A stretch of 12,288 nt of DNA from Clostridiales bacterium (GCA_003518755.1 DOYA01000179.1:959-13246); one strand, 5' to 3'. Numbered from the stretch's first letter, positions 1 to 6,379 are shown. Made by a program: numbers and translations. Notes: a model not told the origin generated them from the sequence alone.

Positions 1-686
1 TTATCTGATTCCATATATCTAATAGGTAAATCTTTGTAGCTACGAATTTTTGAGCTATATATTTGTGTATGATGAGGACATTGAACTGGTTTTAATACAA
101 ACTCATGCCCTTTAGGTGAACTAACTCTAAATAATTCATCATTAAATTTCTGTGCATGACCAGAAGTTTCGAATAAGCTTATATTAGCAAGTGCGGGACA
201 GCTAACTTTTTGAAATCCGTATTTCCTACATATTTTTTCTATTTGCTTTTGTAATTCATCTTTTACAATTGTGCCTCTAGGAGTATATAAAGGTAATCCT
301 GCTCCCAAAAAATCGGAAAAACAGAATAAATCTAAATCTCTTCCAATTTTTCTATGGTCTCTTTCTTTTGCATCTTCTAAAAAATTTTGGAATTTATTTA
401 ATTCTTCTTTTGATGCAAATGCTTTTCCTGAAATACGATTAATCATTTCATTTTTAATATCACCATCAATATATACTCCACTAATTCTTAACAACTTAAC
501 ATATAAGTTACCTTCTTTTTGTATTTCTTTTTCGAATTCATTAAAATCATTTTCTCCAATATTTTGATCAATTTTAAAATCTAAGTGAAATTCATTTTCA
601 TCTGCTGTAATTTTTTCAAATTCAATTTTTCCATATTTTTTATTAATAACTTTTTTAAGCAATTCTGCTCCTTCTTGATTTAACAT
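1..686 (-). CDS. thrS: Threonyl-tRNA synthetase, N-terminal part (runs off the window)
   Basis: Class II aminoacyl-tRNA synthetase that charges tRNA-Thr in the cytoplasm. 228 codons are visible before the window edge. Recognisable landmarks are the linker with AKERDHRKIGRDLDLF (about residues 106-121), the motif 1 region with LPLYTPRGT (131-139), the segment ending LKPVQCPHH (198-206) whose Cys203 corresponds to the zinc-binding Cys, and the approach to motif 2 (RSYKDLPIRYMES, 215-227). The start ATG at 686 follows AAGAAGGA at a good distance. Odd: only about 100 residues precede the DHRKIG motif, against roughly 240 in the E. coli enzyme, so the TGS domain and most of the HxxxH editing domain are missing; only the tail of the N2 domain (about residues 62-100) remains. 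The usual MNCP is VQCP here. Expression is probably controlled by the upstream threonine leader. Confidence 0.93.
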   Translation of the reverse strand, partial: MLNQEGAELLKKVINKKYGKIEFEKITADENEFHLDFKIDQNIGENDFNEFEKEIQKEGNLYVKLLRISGVYIDGDIKNEMINRISGKAFASKEELNKFQNFLEDAKERDHRKIGRDLDLFCFSDFLGAGLPLYTPRGTIVKDELQKQIEKICRKYGFQKVSCPALANISLFETSGHAQKFNDELFRVSSPKGHEFVLKPVQCPHHTQIYSSKIRSYKDLPIRYMESD

Positions 687-712
687 TTCTTATTCCTTCT
701 TTCTTTTTTATT

Positions 713-802
713 TTAATAGAGGGGTTTTAACTTATTAATATTTATAATATTTTGGGTATTTGTATCGATATCGGTATCGGTTTCATTTTCATTTTCGGTC
801 AT
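713..802 (-). CDS. Second threonine-rich small ORF upstream of thrS (29 aa)
   Basis: A 29-codon ORF ending TAA 26 nt before thrS. ATG at 802 has AGGAG 9 nt upstream; an in-frame ATG at 811 directly abuts the AGGAG and is less likely. It begins MTENENETDTDIDTNT: five Thr (residues 2, 8, 10, 14, 16), four of them ACC, a codon otherwise uncommon in this AT-rich window. It is acidic and Asn-rich at first and then ends with Ile/Asn/Lys residues; it looks like a translated sensor rather than a folded protein. No U-tailed terminator lies between it and thrS, so any control here would be translational or through ribosome position near the thrS binding site. This is inference; it could be a chance ORF. 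Confidence 0.5.
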   Translation of the reverse strand: MTENENETDTDIDTNTQNIININKLKPLY

Positions 803-837
803 AATTATCATCTCCTAACTAAAATAACGGAATTAAC

Positions 838-937
838 AGTTTCTAAGCTCCTTACTTCGCTAAGAAACTATAAATTTCGCATATTTATCCTACACAGTAT
901 ATCTTATCTGTAGCTCATTCTTCGCACAGCTAAGAAA
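838..937 (-). repeat. Two related hairpin-forming segments in the thrS leader
   Basis: Read on the minus strand, TTTCTTAGC...GCGAAG...GAGCT occurs twice, at about 911-937 and 845-867, suggesting an imperfect duplication. The thrS-proximal copy forms a hairpin (838-848 with 859-869, 10 of 11 pairs) just upstream of the second leader ORF's ribosome binding site. Neither copy has a U-tract, so they are not obvious terminators. Role unknown. Confidence 0.45.
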
Positions 938-983
938 TCTACATCAAGTCTATCATCTTTCGATGATGACTTTCCTGGAGTAT

Positions 984-1028
984 AAAAAACGAGCCCTACT
1001 ACAACTTTTGGATTGTAATAGAACTCGT
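984..1028 (-). terminator. Intrinsic terminator of the thrS attenuator
   Basis: On the minus strand a stem of about 16 bp with several G-U pairs (1028-1013 with 1005-989; it starts ACGAGTTCTATTACAA and its partner ends GGGCTCGT) has a short loop and a run of six U. It stands between the first leader peptide and thrS, the normal position of an attenuator. Confidence 0.88.
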
Positions 1029-1114
1029 AACTTAAACTTTATATTTTAAGATACACTAAAACAACCAATTAGTATATATAATTGATTTCATATATGTTAC
1101 TTCGGTTGTGGTTT
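1008..1114 (-). promoter_or_regulatory. thrL-like: Alternative leader pairings (antiterminator) for threonine attenuation
   Basis: Three RNA segments can pair in exclusive ways. The Thr-codon stretch ACAACC (1109-1104) can pair with GGUUGU (1066-1061). The same segment, extended to UUGGUUGU (1068-1061), can instead pair with ACAA-U-CCAA (1016-1008), which includes the 3' end of the terminator's 5' arm and its loop, and so would block the 984-1028 hairpin. A ribosome stalled at the Thr codons would release segment 2 to form the antiterminator. This is the classic logic of amino-acid attenuators, inferred here by hand pairing. Confidence 0.65.
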
Positions 1115-1133
1115 TAAATTGTTTGTTTAGCAT
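1056..1133 (-). CDS. Threonine-rich leader peptide of thrS (25 aa)
   Basis: A 25-codon ORF beginning MLNKQFKTTTEVTY, with Thr at 8, 9, 10, 13 and 21 (ACC, ACA, ACC, ACA, ACT). The binding site GAGGGAG lies 8 nt before the ATG; the stop is TAG. It sits about 25 nt downstream of the predicted transcription start, and its Thr-codon cluster lies in the 5' arm of the leader's first hairpin, as in ribosome-mediated attenuators. Its likely role is to sense charged tRNA-Thr by ribosome stalling and set read-through into thrS, not to act as a protein. No T-box motif was found in this leader, although a T-box is the usual control of such genes in Bacillota. Confidence 0.78.
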   Translation of the reverse strand: MLNKQFKTTTEVTYMKSIIYTNWLF

Positions 1134-1164
1134 ATCATTTTCTCCCTCTATTTAATATAGTATT

Positions 1165-1193
1165 ATTTTATCACATTTTTTTGATAATGTAAA
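1165..1193 (-). promoter_or_regulatory. Promoter of the thrS leader transcript
   Basis: Minus-strand -35 TTTACA (1193-1188), 17-nt spacer, -10 TAAAAT (1170-1165) preceded by TGA, an extended -10. It lies about 30 nt before the leader peptide start. Confidence 0.7.
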
Positions 1194-1296
1194 TATGCAA
1201 TCACTCATTCTTTACAATGAATCATTGACATTTTTTTATCCTCCTTTTTTTATTTTATAAATATTTTAGCATAATACATTACAAATTGCAATACTT

Positions 1297-1357
1297 TTGT
1301 TATGCAGATATTTTGTATTGTTTTACATATACTATTATATATATTATTGTTATGCAG
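1297..1357 (+). promoter_or_regulatory. Candidate promoter and repeated operator of the RHH gene
   Basis: The 11-mer TTGTTATGCAG is present exactly at 1297-1307 and 1347-1357, flanking a possible promoter TTGTAT (1313-1318), 17 nt, TATATA (1336-1341). The second copy overlaps the ribosome binding site. CAATAC/GTATTG (about 1289-1294 and 1315-1320) forms an additional dyad. Repeated sites around a small DNA-binding protein's own promoter suggest autoregulation; this is inference. Confidence 0.4.
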
Positions 1358-1367
1358 GAGTGATATT

Positions 1368-1547
1368 ATGAAAAAATTTAAAATTCCATCTATTCCACCA
1401 ACTACAAATAAATGTATTAGATTTCCAAATAATGTAATAGAAGATGTTGAAAATGCTATCAAGGGAAAAGACTGTACTTTTACAGCTTTTGTTGTTGAAG
1501 CAGTTAAAGTTGCATTAGAAAATCTTGAAGAAAGTCATTCAAAATAA
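1368..1547 (+). CDS. Small ribbon-helix-helix (YlcI/YnfO-like) DNA-binding protein
   Basis: 59 aa. ATG at 1368 has AGGAG 7 nt upstream; an upstream reading with a hydrophobic extension from 1302 lacks a binding site and was not used. From about residue 13 the protein reads as a beta strand (KCIRFPNNV) followed by two helices (about 21-32 and 37-54, with FTAFVVEAVKVALENLEE), the pattern of Arc/MetJ-type ribbon-helix-helix dimers and of short YlcI/YnfO-like proteins. The beta strand would enter the major groove. It is monocistronic, followed by a terminator, and preceded by a repeated 11-mer that may be its operator. Its target beyond autoregulation is unknown. It could belong to a mobile element, but no partner toxin is adjacent. 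Confidence 0.7.
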   Translation: MKKFKIPSIPPTTNKCIRFPNNVIEDVENAIKGKDCTFTAFVVEAVKVALENLEESHSK

Positions 1548-1579
1548 TAATACTTTTTGGGGACCCCTTCTGAAAACAG

Positions 1580-1615
1580 TTAAAAGAATCGGACTTAGCA
1601 GTTCGATTCTTTTAA
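1580..1615 (+). terminator. Terminator after the RHH gene
   Basis: A 12-bp stem (1580-1591 with 1604-1615; core AAAAGAATCG/CGATTCTTTT) with a 12-nt loop. The arms themselves carry A and T runs, so it could stop transcription from both sides. Confidence 0.7.
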
Positions 1616-2030
1616 TTATGGAGCGATTTCGAAACAGGTATGCGAAAATTTACATGCTTTGCTTCAAGTTCTCTTATATAACTCGATTTATTGTTTTTAA
1701 TTTAACATAATTTTTATGCTTTTGTCAAGAGGAAATGAATATTTTATAAAATGAACTTGTAAAAAATTTGATATGAGTGAAGAAGACAATTTTAATTGAG
1801 ATTTTGAAAAAGAAAATCATATTTTGATTGATGCTGAAAAACAGGTAAAACGAAAAAATATAGAAAAAGAATTAGAGTTAGAAAGATAAAAGATATGAGG
1901 AGAGTATTTTATAATACCAAGCCATTATTTTTGATTGGCTCAATTTTTGCTTCATTTGCAAGATACGAATGATTTGAATTAAATATAAGTCTAAAAAATG
2001 TTTTTACAATGAACAATATAAAAATTATGA
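1616..2030 (+). other. Gene-poor stretch with possible decayed coding relics
   Basis: No intact gene is visible. From about 1773 a plus-strand reading starts MSEEDNFN, meets TGA, then continues DFEKENHILIDAEKQ and a charged helix-like stretch to TAA at about 1889, which looks like the remains of a small charged protein. A second reading at about 1896 (MRRVFYNTKPLFLIG...) is hydrophobic and also stops early. The 1616-1740 part holds no recognisable element. No homology is claimed. Confidence 0.25.
1919..1948 (+). terminator. Possible weak terminator
   Basis: AGCCA (1920-1924) pairs with TGGCT (1936-1940), followed by CAATTTTT. The stem is only 5 bp; it may end a transcript through the relic region. 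Confidence 0.3.
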
Positions 2031-2032
2031 TT

Positions 2033-2689
2033 TTAAGTAAAACCATAATTTTTATACATTGTTATATTAATAGAAATGTATTTATCATAATTAACTGTTA
2101 ATGTTACTGTACTTAAAGTCGGTTCACCTATTCCAGAGTGATGAACTGTAAAACTAATTGTACCATTATCTTGAAGCATATCTTCATATTTAATATTATC
2201 AGCATAATTTCCTTCTAAATTCACTTCGCGAAACGAGTGAACATTTTCATCATCATCATAGAGTGAAATTACAACAGTTCCTCTGTTGAGAGTTGTAGGA
2301 TATCCAGAGTAGGTACTCCATGTAGTAGTAGCTATTAAATGATATGTAGTTGAATCAATTCTATCAATTTTAAGTTATCTATCAATCAGTGAAACATTAT
2401 ATCCTCGATACTCTGCCTTTGATGTCAATGTTATGTCTATTTCAGATAAGTCTTCTAGTAATTCGTCATTAAATTCGTCGAAATATTTACCAAGTATTGT
2501 TTTTAATTGAGTGTCTGATAGTTTCAACTTTGTTTTCCACAATTTGCCCTAAGATGTCTGCTTTAGCTAGTTCAACCATTGTTGCTTTCTCAGTATTAGT
2601 TTTAGCATCTGTAGCTCTCTGTAAAATTCCATTATCTCTTGATAACATTGAAATACTTATTCCGAGCTAAGATAAGAAAGATAATAAGA
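2033..2689 (-). pseudogene. Decayed pilin-like protein gene (5'-truncated paralogue)
   Basis: Starts directly after the stop of the upstream pilin-like gene with a degenerate hydrophobic helix (LIIFLILA) but no start codon or prepilin cleavage region. It continues in the same way as the upstream gene: GISISMLSRDNGILQRA-TDAKTNTEKA. Three disruptions are seen: the NNU-CGG-N frame anomaly at 2664 (same place as in the intact gene), a further +1 shift near 2520 that does not involve CGG (reading resumes as LSDTQLKTILGKY), and an in-frame TAA near 2365 followed by a long continuation to TAA at 2033. The tail is Thr/Ser-rich and beta-like (TTTWSTYSGYPTTLNRGTV). It is probably a non-functional copy from a pilin-like array; its missing 5' end points to recombination with the neighbour. 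Confidence 0.75.
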
Positions 2690-3815
2690 TTATGGTTTTA
2701 ATATATATGGATTATCATATGAGCCATCACCAGATTTAATTTTAATGTCTGGAAGAAGTCTGAAAACAGGTCTTAGTTTAAACATAGGATTTTGGTAATT
2801 ATAATTTAAAGAATCACCATATTCCACTATGCATAAATCGTCGAAACTAACAAAATCAGATTGAGGACTTAAATCAACCCCTTCTCCAACACACCTAATA
2901 TAATGGAAATATTCATCTGCACCTGCGTATCCAGTTCGAGAAGAAAGCCAATATATTTCATTATTCTTTAAATTATATTCATTTAAGGCATTTAGTCGTT
3001 GTTCATCTTGCGAGCTATTAGAATCTTCACCTTTAAGCTTTCTATTCCATCCTGACATAGAACTTTCTTTATATGGATTTTGATAATTACTGCCTATACA
3101 TCTTGCTCTATCTGATAGTGTCGAATTATTATATTTACTAGCCTCATCATTTAAAGTTTTTATAGCATTATTATATGACCAACGAGCTTTTTCAATAGTT
3201 TTACTAAAATCATACCCATTTTCTGAATTAGGTATTTTAGGATCCATATATCCAAGTAAAACTCGTCCAACACAATCTAACGCTACTATTTCTACTGTTC
3301 CAGAATTATTATACAATACCCTGCACAAAATATTATTTCCAAAACTATCAACATATTGTACATAAGGACTTTTTTCAACTTCTGTAGGTGCAGAAAGATT
3401 AACATTCAACAATTCACTTATTGGAGGATATATAATAGCTTTTTCAACAGTAGCATCTTCATCAACTGTATAACTATTTCCAGATGAAATATAAGTCACT
3501 GTCAAAGGAAATTTTGTTGCATCATCAGTAGTTACGCCAGTAATATTATTTTTTATATTTGAATTTACAGTTGATATTTCTAACTCTCCACTTTTATTAT
3601 AACTTCCTAAAACTTCAAGTTGTATTTGTTCTTTTTCGTTAGCTTTTTCTGTATTTGTCTTAGCATCTGCTGCTTTCTGTAAAATTCCGTTATCTCCAGA
3701 TAACATTGAGATACTGATACCGAGCTAAGATTAGAAGGATAATAATTGTAATTACTAAAGCTATCAAGGTTATACCATTACTGGCTTTTAAAGATTTTTT
3801 TGTGTAATTTTTCAT
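2690..3815 (-). CDS. Pilin-like surface protein with DUF6273-like C-terminus; frame shifts at a CGGN site
   Basis: ATG at 3815, preceded by AAAGGA. The N-terminus is a class III-type prepilin signal: a basic leader, Gly14 followed by ITLIALVITIIILLILA, then (after one extra C at about 3722) GISISMLSGDNGILQKA. This is the pattern common in Clostridia pilin-like proteins cut and methylated by prepilin peptidase and assembled from the membrane; the usual Glu5 is absent. The rest (about 338 aa from the internal Met) is unbroken. The C-terminal part carries YWLSSRTG, FKLRPVFRL and GDGSYDNPYIL, resembling DUF6273-type extracellular domains. Triplet reading stops 11 codons after the CGG; reading CGGT as Gly gives 374 aa. 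The long intact downstream frame argues that the protein is made, or that the break is very recent or an artefact. Confidence 0.75.
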
Positions 3816-4049
3816 AAATAAAAACATCCTTTCTTTAGTTCATTTAATACTCCATATTTATTTTAGAATACACTTCTTTTGTAACATTTATAGATTTTAA
3901 ATACTCTTTTTTGCTATTTGGAATATTTAAATAAAACTCTTAATAAATTTTTCATTTTATATTATTACACAAGTTTTATAAAAATTCAATAGTTTTCTAT
4001 AATTTTTATTTAGTTATATCTTAATAAGTTTTAGTGGTGTTAAGTTATT
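3816..4049. other. Intergenic region between the divergent pilin-like and XRE genes
   Basis: Very AT-rich with no ORF of note. It should hold the minus-strand promoter of the pilin-like gene; the best guess is TTACAA near 3890 with TAAATA near 3862 (18-nt spacer), which is weak. Confidence 0.3.
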
Positions 4050-4109
4050 TTGCATTTAACTTTATAATTTATATATAAATAATTTTTATATTATTAATTA
4101 ATATAAAAA
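4050..4109 (+). promoter_or_regulatory. Promoter and operator-like palindrome of the XRE gene
   Basis: TTGCAT (4050-4055) with TATATA (4072-4077, 16-nt spacer) or TATAAA (4074-4079, 18 nt) is a plausible promoter. Just downstream is a perfect 11-bp inverted repeat (4083-4093 and 4099-4109, TTTTTATATTA arms, TTAAT loop) ending where the ribosome binding site begins. It could be the binding site of the XRE protein or a hairpin affecting translation. Confidence 0.45.
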
Positions 4110-4122
4110 GGAGGTTGTTATT

Positions 4123-4395
4123 ATGACTTCTATGGAATTGATTGGTCTTAATACAAAATGGTATAGATATAAAAATAATTTAACACAAGAAGATTATGCT
4201 AATAAAACGAAATTTAAAATGGCTTATATTAGTGTTATAGAAACAGGAAATGCAAATTTAACTTGTAAAAATATTGATTTTATTGCAAAATCATTTAATA
4301 TAAAACCTGAATTATTATTTCGCGAGGACACTGCAAAACTTGCTAAAAAATTACCAGTTAGAGTTGATATGTATAGAAAAAATCAATCAAAATAG
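4123..4395 (+). CDS. XRE-family helix-turn-helix regulator (90 aa)
   Basis: Start ATG has AGGAGG 8 nt upstream. Residues about 8-63 form a Cro/C1-type helix-turn-helix: NTKWYRYKNNLTQEDYANKT then MAYISVIETGNANLTCKNI and FIAKSFNIKPELLF, with the typical LTQEDYA...ISVIETG...I...A..F spacing. The tail is basic (KKLPVRVDMYRKNQSK). Small single-domain XRE proteins are common as immunity or excision repressors in mobile elements; this one lies next to a mobilization module but on the opposite strand and converges with it. The operator-like palindrome before its start suggests autoregulation. The stop codon lies in the loop of a strong terminator. Confidence 0.88.
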   Translation: MTSMELIGLNTKWYRYKNNLTQEDYANKTKFKMAYISVIETGNANLTCKNIDFIAKSFNIKPELLFREDTAKLAKKLPVRVDMYRKNQSK

Positions 4396-4409
4396 TTGAT
4401 TGATTTTTT
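4377..4409. terminator. Bidirectional terminator between convergent genes
   Basis: A perfect 14-bp stem (4377-4390 with 4396-4409, AAAAAATCAATCAA arm) and a 5-nt loop containing the XRE stop codon. A6 and T6 at the two ends give a U-run in either direction. Confidence 0.88.
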
Positions 4410-4423
4410 CTATTATCATAAGT

Positions 4424-4729
4424 TTAATTAATGCTATTATACAAATACATTGCAATTTGATTTTGTTCTTGATTATTCATCTCCATTATTTTAGCCATAA
4501 CAAATAGAATAGTAGGATATTTTCTCATATTTACATAGCTTGCTAAATATTCATTATCAATTCCTTTTAATTTTTTATCAAATATGCTGTGTATATGTGC
4601 TTTATTATATTTTAAGTTAGTATAAGCACTTGAACTCATACATACACCTAATCTTAATCTATTCTTTAAATCCATATTCTTAATTATATCTATTACATTT
4701 TTAACTTTATCATCTATAATATTATCCAT
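4424..4729 (-). CDS. Hypothetical protein downstream of the relaxase (101 aa)
   Basis: Not recognised. ATG at 4729 with AAAGGAG about 10 nt upstream; that binding site overlaps the stop codon of the relaxase gene, so the two genes are cotranscribed and perhaps translationally coupled. The protein is predicted mostly helical, with a charged N-terminus (MDNIIDDKVKNVIDIIKNMD) and no signal peptide or clear membrane span. It contains CMSSSAYTNLKYN and ends MNNQEQNQIAMYLYNSIN. Its position suggests an accessory mobilization or element-maintenance function, which is inference only. Confidence 0.7.
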   Translation of the reverse strand: MDNIIDDKVKNVIDIIKNMDLKNRLRLGVCMSSSAYTNLKYNKAHIHSIFDKKLKGIDNEYLASYVNMRKYPTILFVMAKIMEMNNQEQNQIAMYLYNSIN

Positions 4730-4744
4730 AGTACAAAATCTCCT

Positions 4745-6130
4745 TTAATTCAAATTAAAATCATTTTTCTTTTTTAGTTTGTTGTTCTTATTTTCATCTG
4801 GTATTGTTACTTTTCTATAAATATTATTTGCAATTTCATTATCATTGTCATCAAATATGCCATTTCTATATAAATCATCACTAACAATTTTATAATTTTG
4901 GTCGTTATCGTAAGTAATTTTCTTATGGAAGTGCCTCATTAGATTATGCCAAAAGCCTTTAAATTTTTGTAATTGTGCTTTTAGGTTCTCTTTTTCTTCT
5001 CGTAATTTAGCAATTATTCTTTCTTTTGCAGATAAATCCTCCTTTAACCCTTTAATTTCTTCATTTTTAAGTTCTATTTGATTTTTAAGAGAACGATTTT
5101 CTTTTTCTATTTCAAAAGACGCGTGTTCAAACTCTTTAATCGATAAATTCAAATCATTTACACTTCTAACTGTTTTATTGGTATCTTTTACATCTTTGGC
5201 AAAATTTTTTATTTTCTGGACATCCTCGTTCGAAATAACCATATTATTTTTATTCATTAGAGTTGGTTTAAGATTATCTAATATTTTATTTATATCTTTA
5301 CTCGAATTATCTAGTTTTTCAGTTTGTTCATTTGCTTTAGCTAGTTTTTGTTCTTTTCGTTTTAGTTGTTTCTTATAATCTTTATAGCCATCCATATCTT
5401 TAACATTAATATCTTGATTTCTGCCCTTTTGCTTTATTTTAAGCCTACTATCAACATCATAGAATTTATTGTATGATTTAATGCAAGCATTTCTCATTTT
5501 ATCCTGAATTTCAGAAAGTAAGGTTTTAGTAAATAGTTGTGATTTACCAACTTGCTTTTTCATACCTCTTTTACAATTCTCTATTACTGGAACACCTATA
5601 ACATGCATATGTGGAGATGTTTCATCAAAATGAATGGTAGCATTGGCTACTTTAAAGCTAGGAAGTATTTTATTTAAGTCTTGTATTTGCTCATTATATA
5701 CATCTATCATCTTAAATCTATATTCCTCATCTTTATCTTGCCAAAAATCCATATCTCCAAGCTCAATAATAATCTCGCAAGCTATATCGTTTTGAGAATC
5801 ACACACTTTTTGAAAATAATCTTTAACTTGTCTATCAGCTCTTGTCTTGCTATTATACTCAATTCTAGCTTGTTCAAATTCATCTAAATAAACTTGTTTA
5901 ACATCATTTACTATATTATCAGTTCCATAAATAGTAGTAATTAATTCTCTTTGATTATCATAATCTCGCAAATTGTGTTTATTTACTCGTGATAAATCAT
6001 TTGCATTTTGAATAGCATTATTTGAAAGGGAAGTAGTTCCAGATATATTTCCTTTAGCTGTCTTTTTTGCTACTTTACTTTTGTTTTTATCACTACCCAA
6101 GTGAAATGAATATGCTAATTCTTGTTCCAT
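4745..6130 (-). CDS. mobV: MobV-family relaxase (plasmid mobilization/recombination, Mob_Pre)
   Basis: 461 aa from ATG at 6130, which has AGGAGG 8 nt upstream; a GTG at 6139 is in frame but overlaps the binding site. Relaxases nick one strand at oriT and pilot it during conjugation using helper transfer systems. The N-terminal half is the catalytic domain: VNKHNLRDYDNQ (motif I, Asn/Arg rather than Tyr nucleophile region) and HFDETSPHMHVIGVPV (motif III, HxDExxPHxH metal site, around residue 168). The C-terminal half from about 255 is a long, charged coiled coil (repeated Lys/Glu heptads, such as EIEKENRSLKNQIELKN), typical for MobV dimerization. It lies directly beside a hairpin-rich presumed oriT, like tnpZ with its RSA site in Tn4451. 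Confidence 0.95.
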   Translation of the reverse strand: MEQELAYSFHLGSDKNKSKVAKKTAKGNISGTTSLSNNAIQNANDLSRVNKHNLRDYDNQRELITTIYGTDNIVNDVKQVYLDEFEQARIEYNSKTRADRQVKDYFQKVCDSQNDIACEIIIELGDMDFWQDKDEEYRFKMIDVYNEQIQDLNKILPSFKVANATIHFDETSPHMHVIGVPVIENCKRGMKKQVGKSQLFTKTLLSEIQDKMRNACIKSYNKFYDVDSRLKIKQKGRNQDINVKDMDGYKDYKKQLKRKEQKLAKANEQTEKLDNSSKDINKILDNLKPTLMNKNNMVISNEDVQKIKNFAKDVKDTNKTVRSVNDLNLSIKEFEHASFEIEKENRSLKNQIELKNEEIKGLKEDLSAKERIIAKLREEKENLKAQLQKFKGFWHNLMRHFHKKITYDNDQNYKIVSDDLYRNGIFDDNDNEIANNIYRKVTIPDENKNNKLKKKNDFNLN

Positions 6131-6164
6131 CAAAAGCACCTCCTTGAAATTTCTTCGTAGGCAC

Positions 6165-6320
6165 AGGACTTTGACTTTGTCATAAGTCCTAACCCCCTAT
6201 GAGTTATGACGTGCCATCATAACTCGGGGGCTCTGCGAGGCAATAAATTTTCTCCCGCAGGGATAAAATTTATCAAATTACCTCACACTAAATTTATATT
6301 GCTAATGCAAATATAAATTT
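6165..6320. other. oriT: Hairpin-rich presumed origin of transfer (oriT)
   Basis: Four inverted repeats lie in a row upstream of the relaxase gene: 6165-6190 (AGGACTT...AAGTCCT with inner TGAC/GTCA); 6193-6230 (CCCCC-TAT-GAGTTATGA, 7-nt loop, TCATAACTCGGGGG); 6243-6273 (ATAAATTTT...AAAATTTAT around TCCC-GCA-GGGA); and 6290-6320 (11-bp arms around GC-TAAT-GC). The GC content is locally higher than in the flanks. MobV relaxases usually act at such a site just upstream of their gene. The exact nick position cannot be named from the sequence; a single-strand origin is an alternative for one of the hairpins. Confidence 0.7.
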
Positions 6321-6335
6321 GTATTCATTAATTTG

Positions 6336-6379
6336 ATTGTTGCAACATACACTACATATAGAGTAATAGTTGCAACAAT
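6336..6379. repeat. Inverted repeat of GTTGCAAC palindromes after the recombinase gene
   Basis: ATTGTTGCAAC (6336-6346) and GTTGCAACAAT (6369-6379) are perfect 11-bp inverted arms, each containing the self-complementary GTTGCAAC, with a 22-nt spacer. The inner arm touches the recombinase stop codon. It may be a terminator-like hairpin (without a U-run) or a protein-binding or recombination site. Confidence 0.6.

Noticed and set aside
271..567. A 98-aa plus-strand ORF.
   Set aside because: Antisense shadow of thrS, which has clear family motifs on the other strand.
803..1158. T-box riboswitch upstream of thrS.
   Set aside because: No T-box core sequence was found; a Thr-rich leader peptide explains the terminator better.
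1773..1890. Genetic code with TGA as Trp, suggested by a TGA inside a small reading frame.
   Set aside because: Trp is TGG throughout the intact genes such as pflB, which has no internal TGA; the frame in question is probably a relic.
2515..2530. A further +1 shift in the decayed pilin-like copy as another CGGN site.
   Set aside because: The sequence near 2520 (GTTGAAACTATCAG on the minus strand) has no CGG; it is ordinary decay.
5178..5887. Hydrophobic plus-strand ORFs inside the relaxase gene.
   Set aside because: Antisense shadows of the Lys/Glu-rich coiled coil and catalytic region of MobV.
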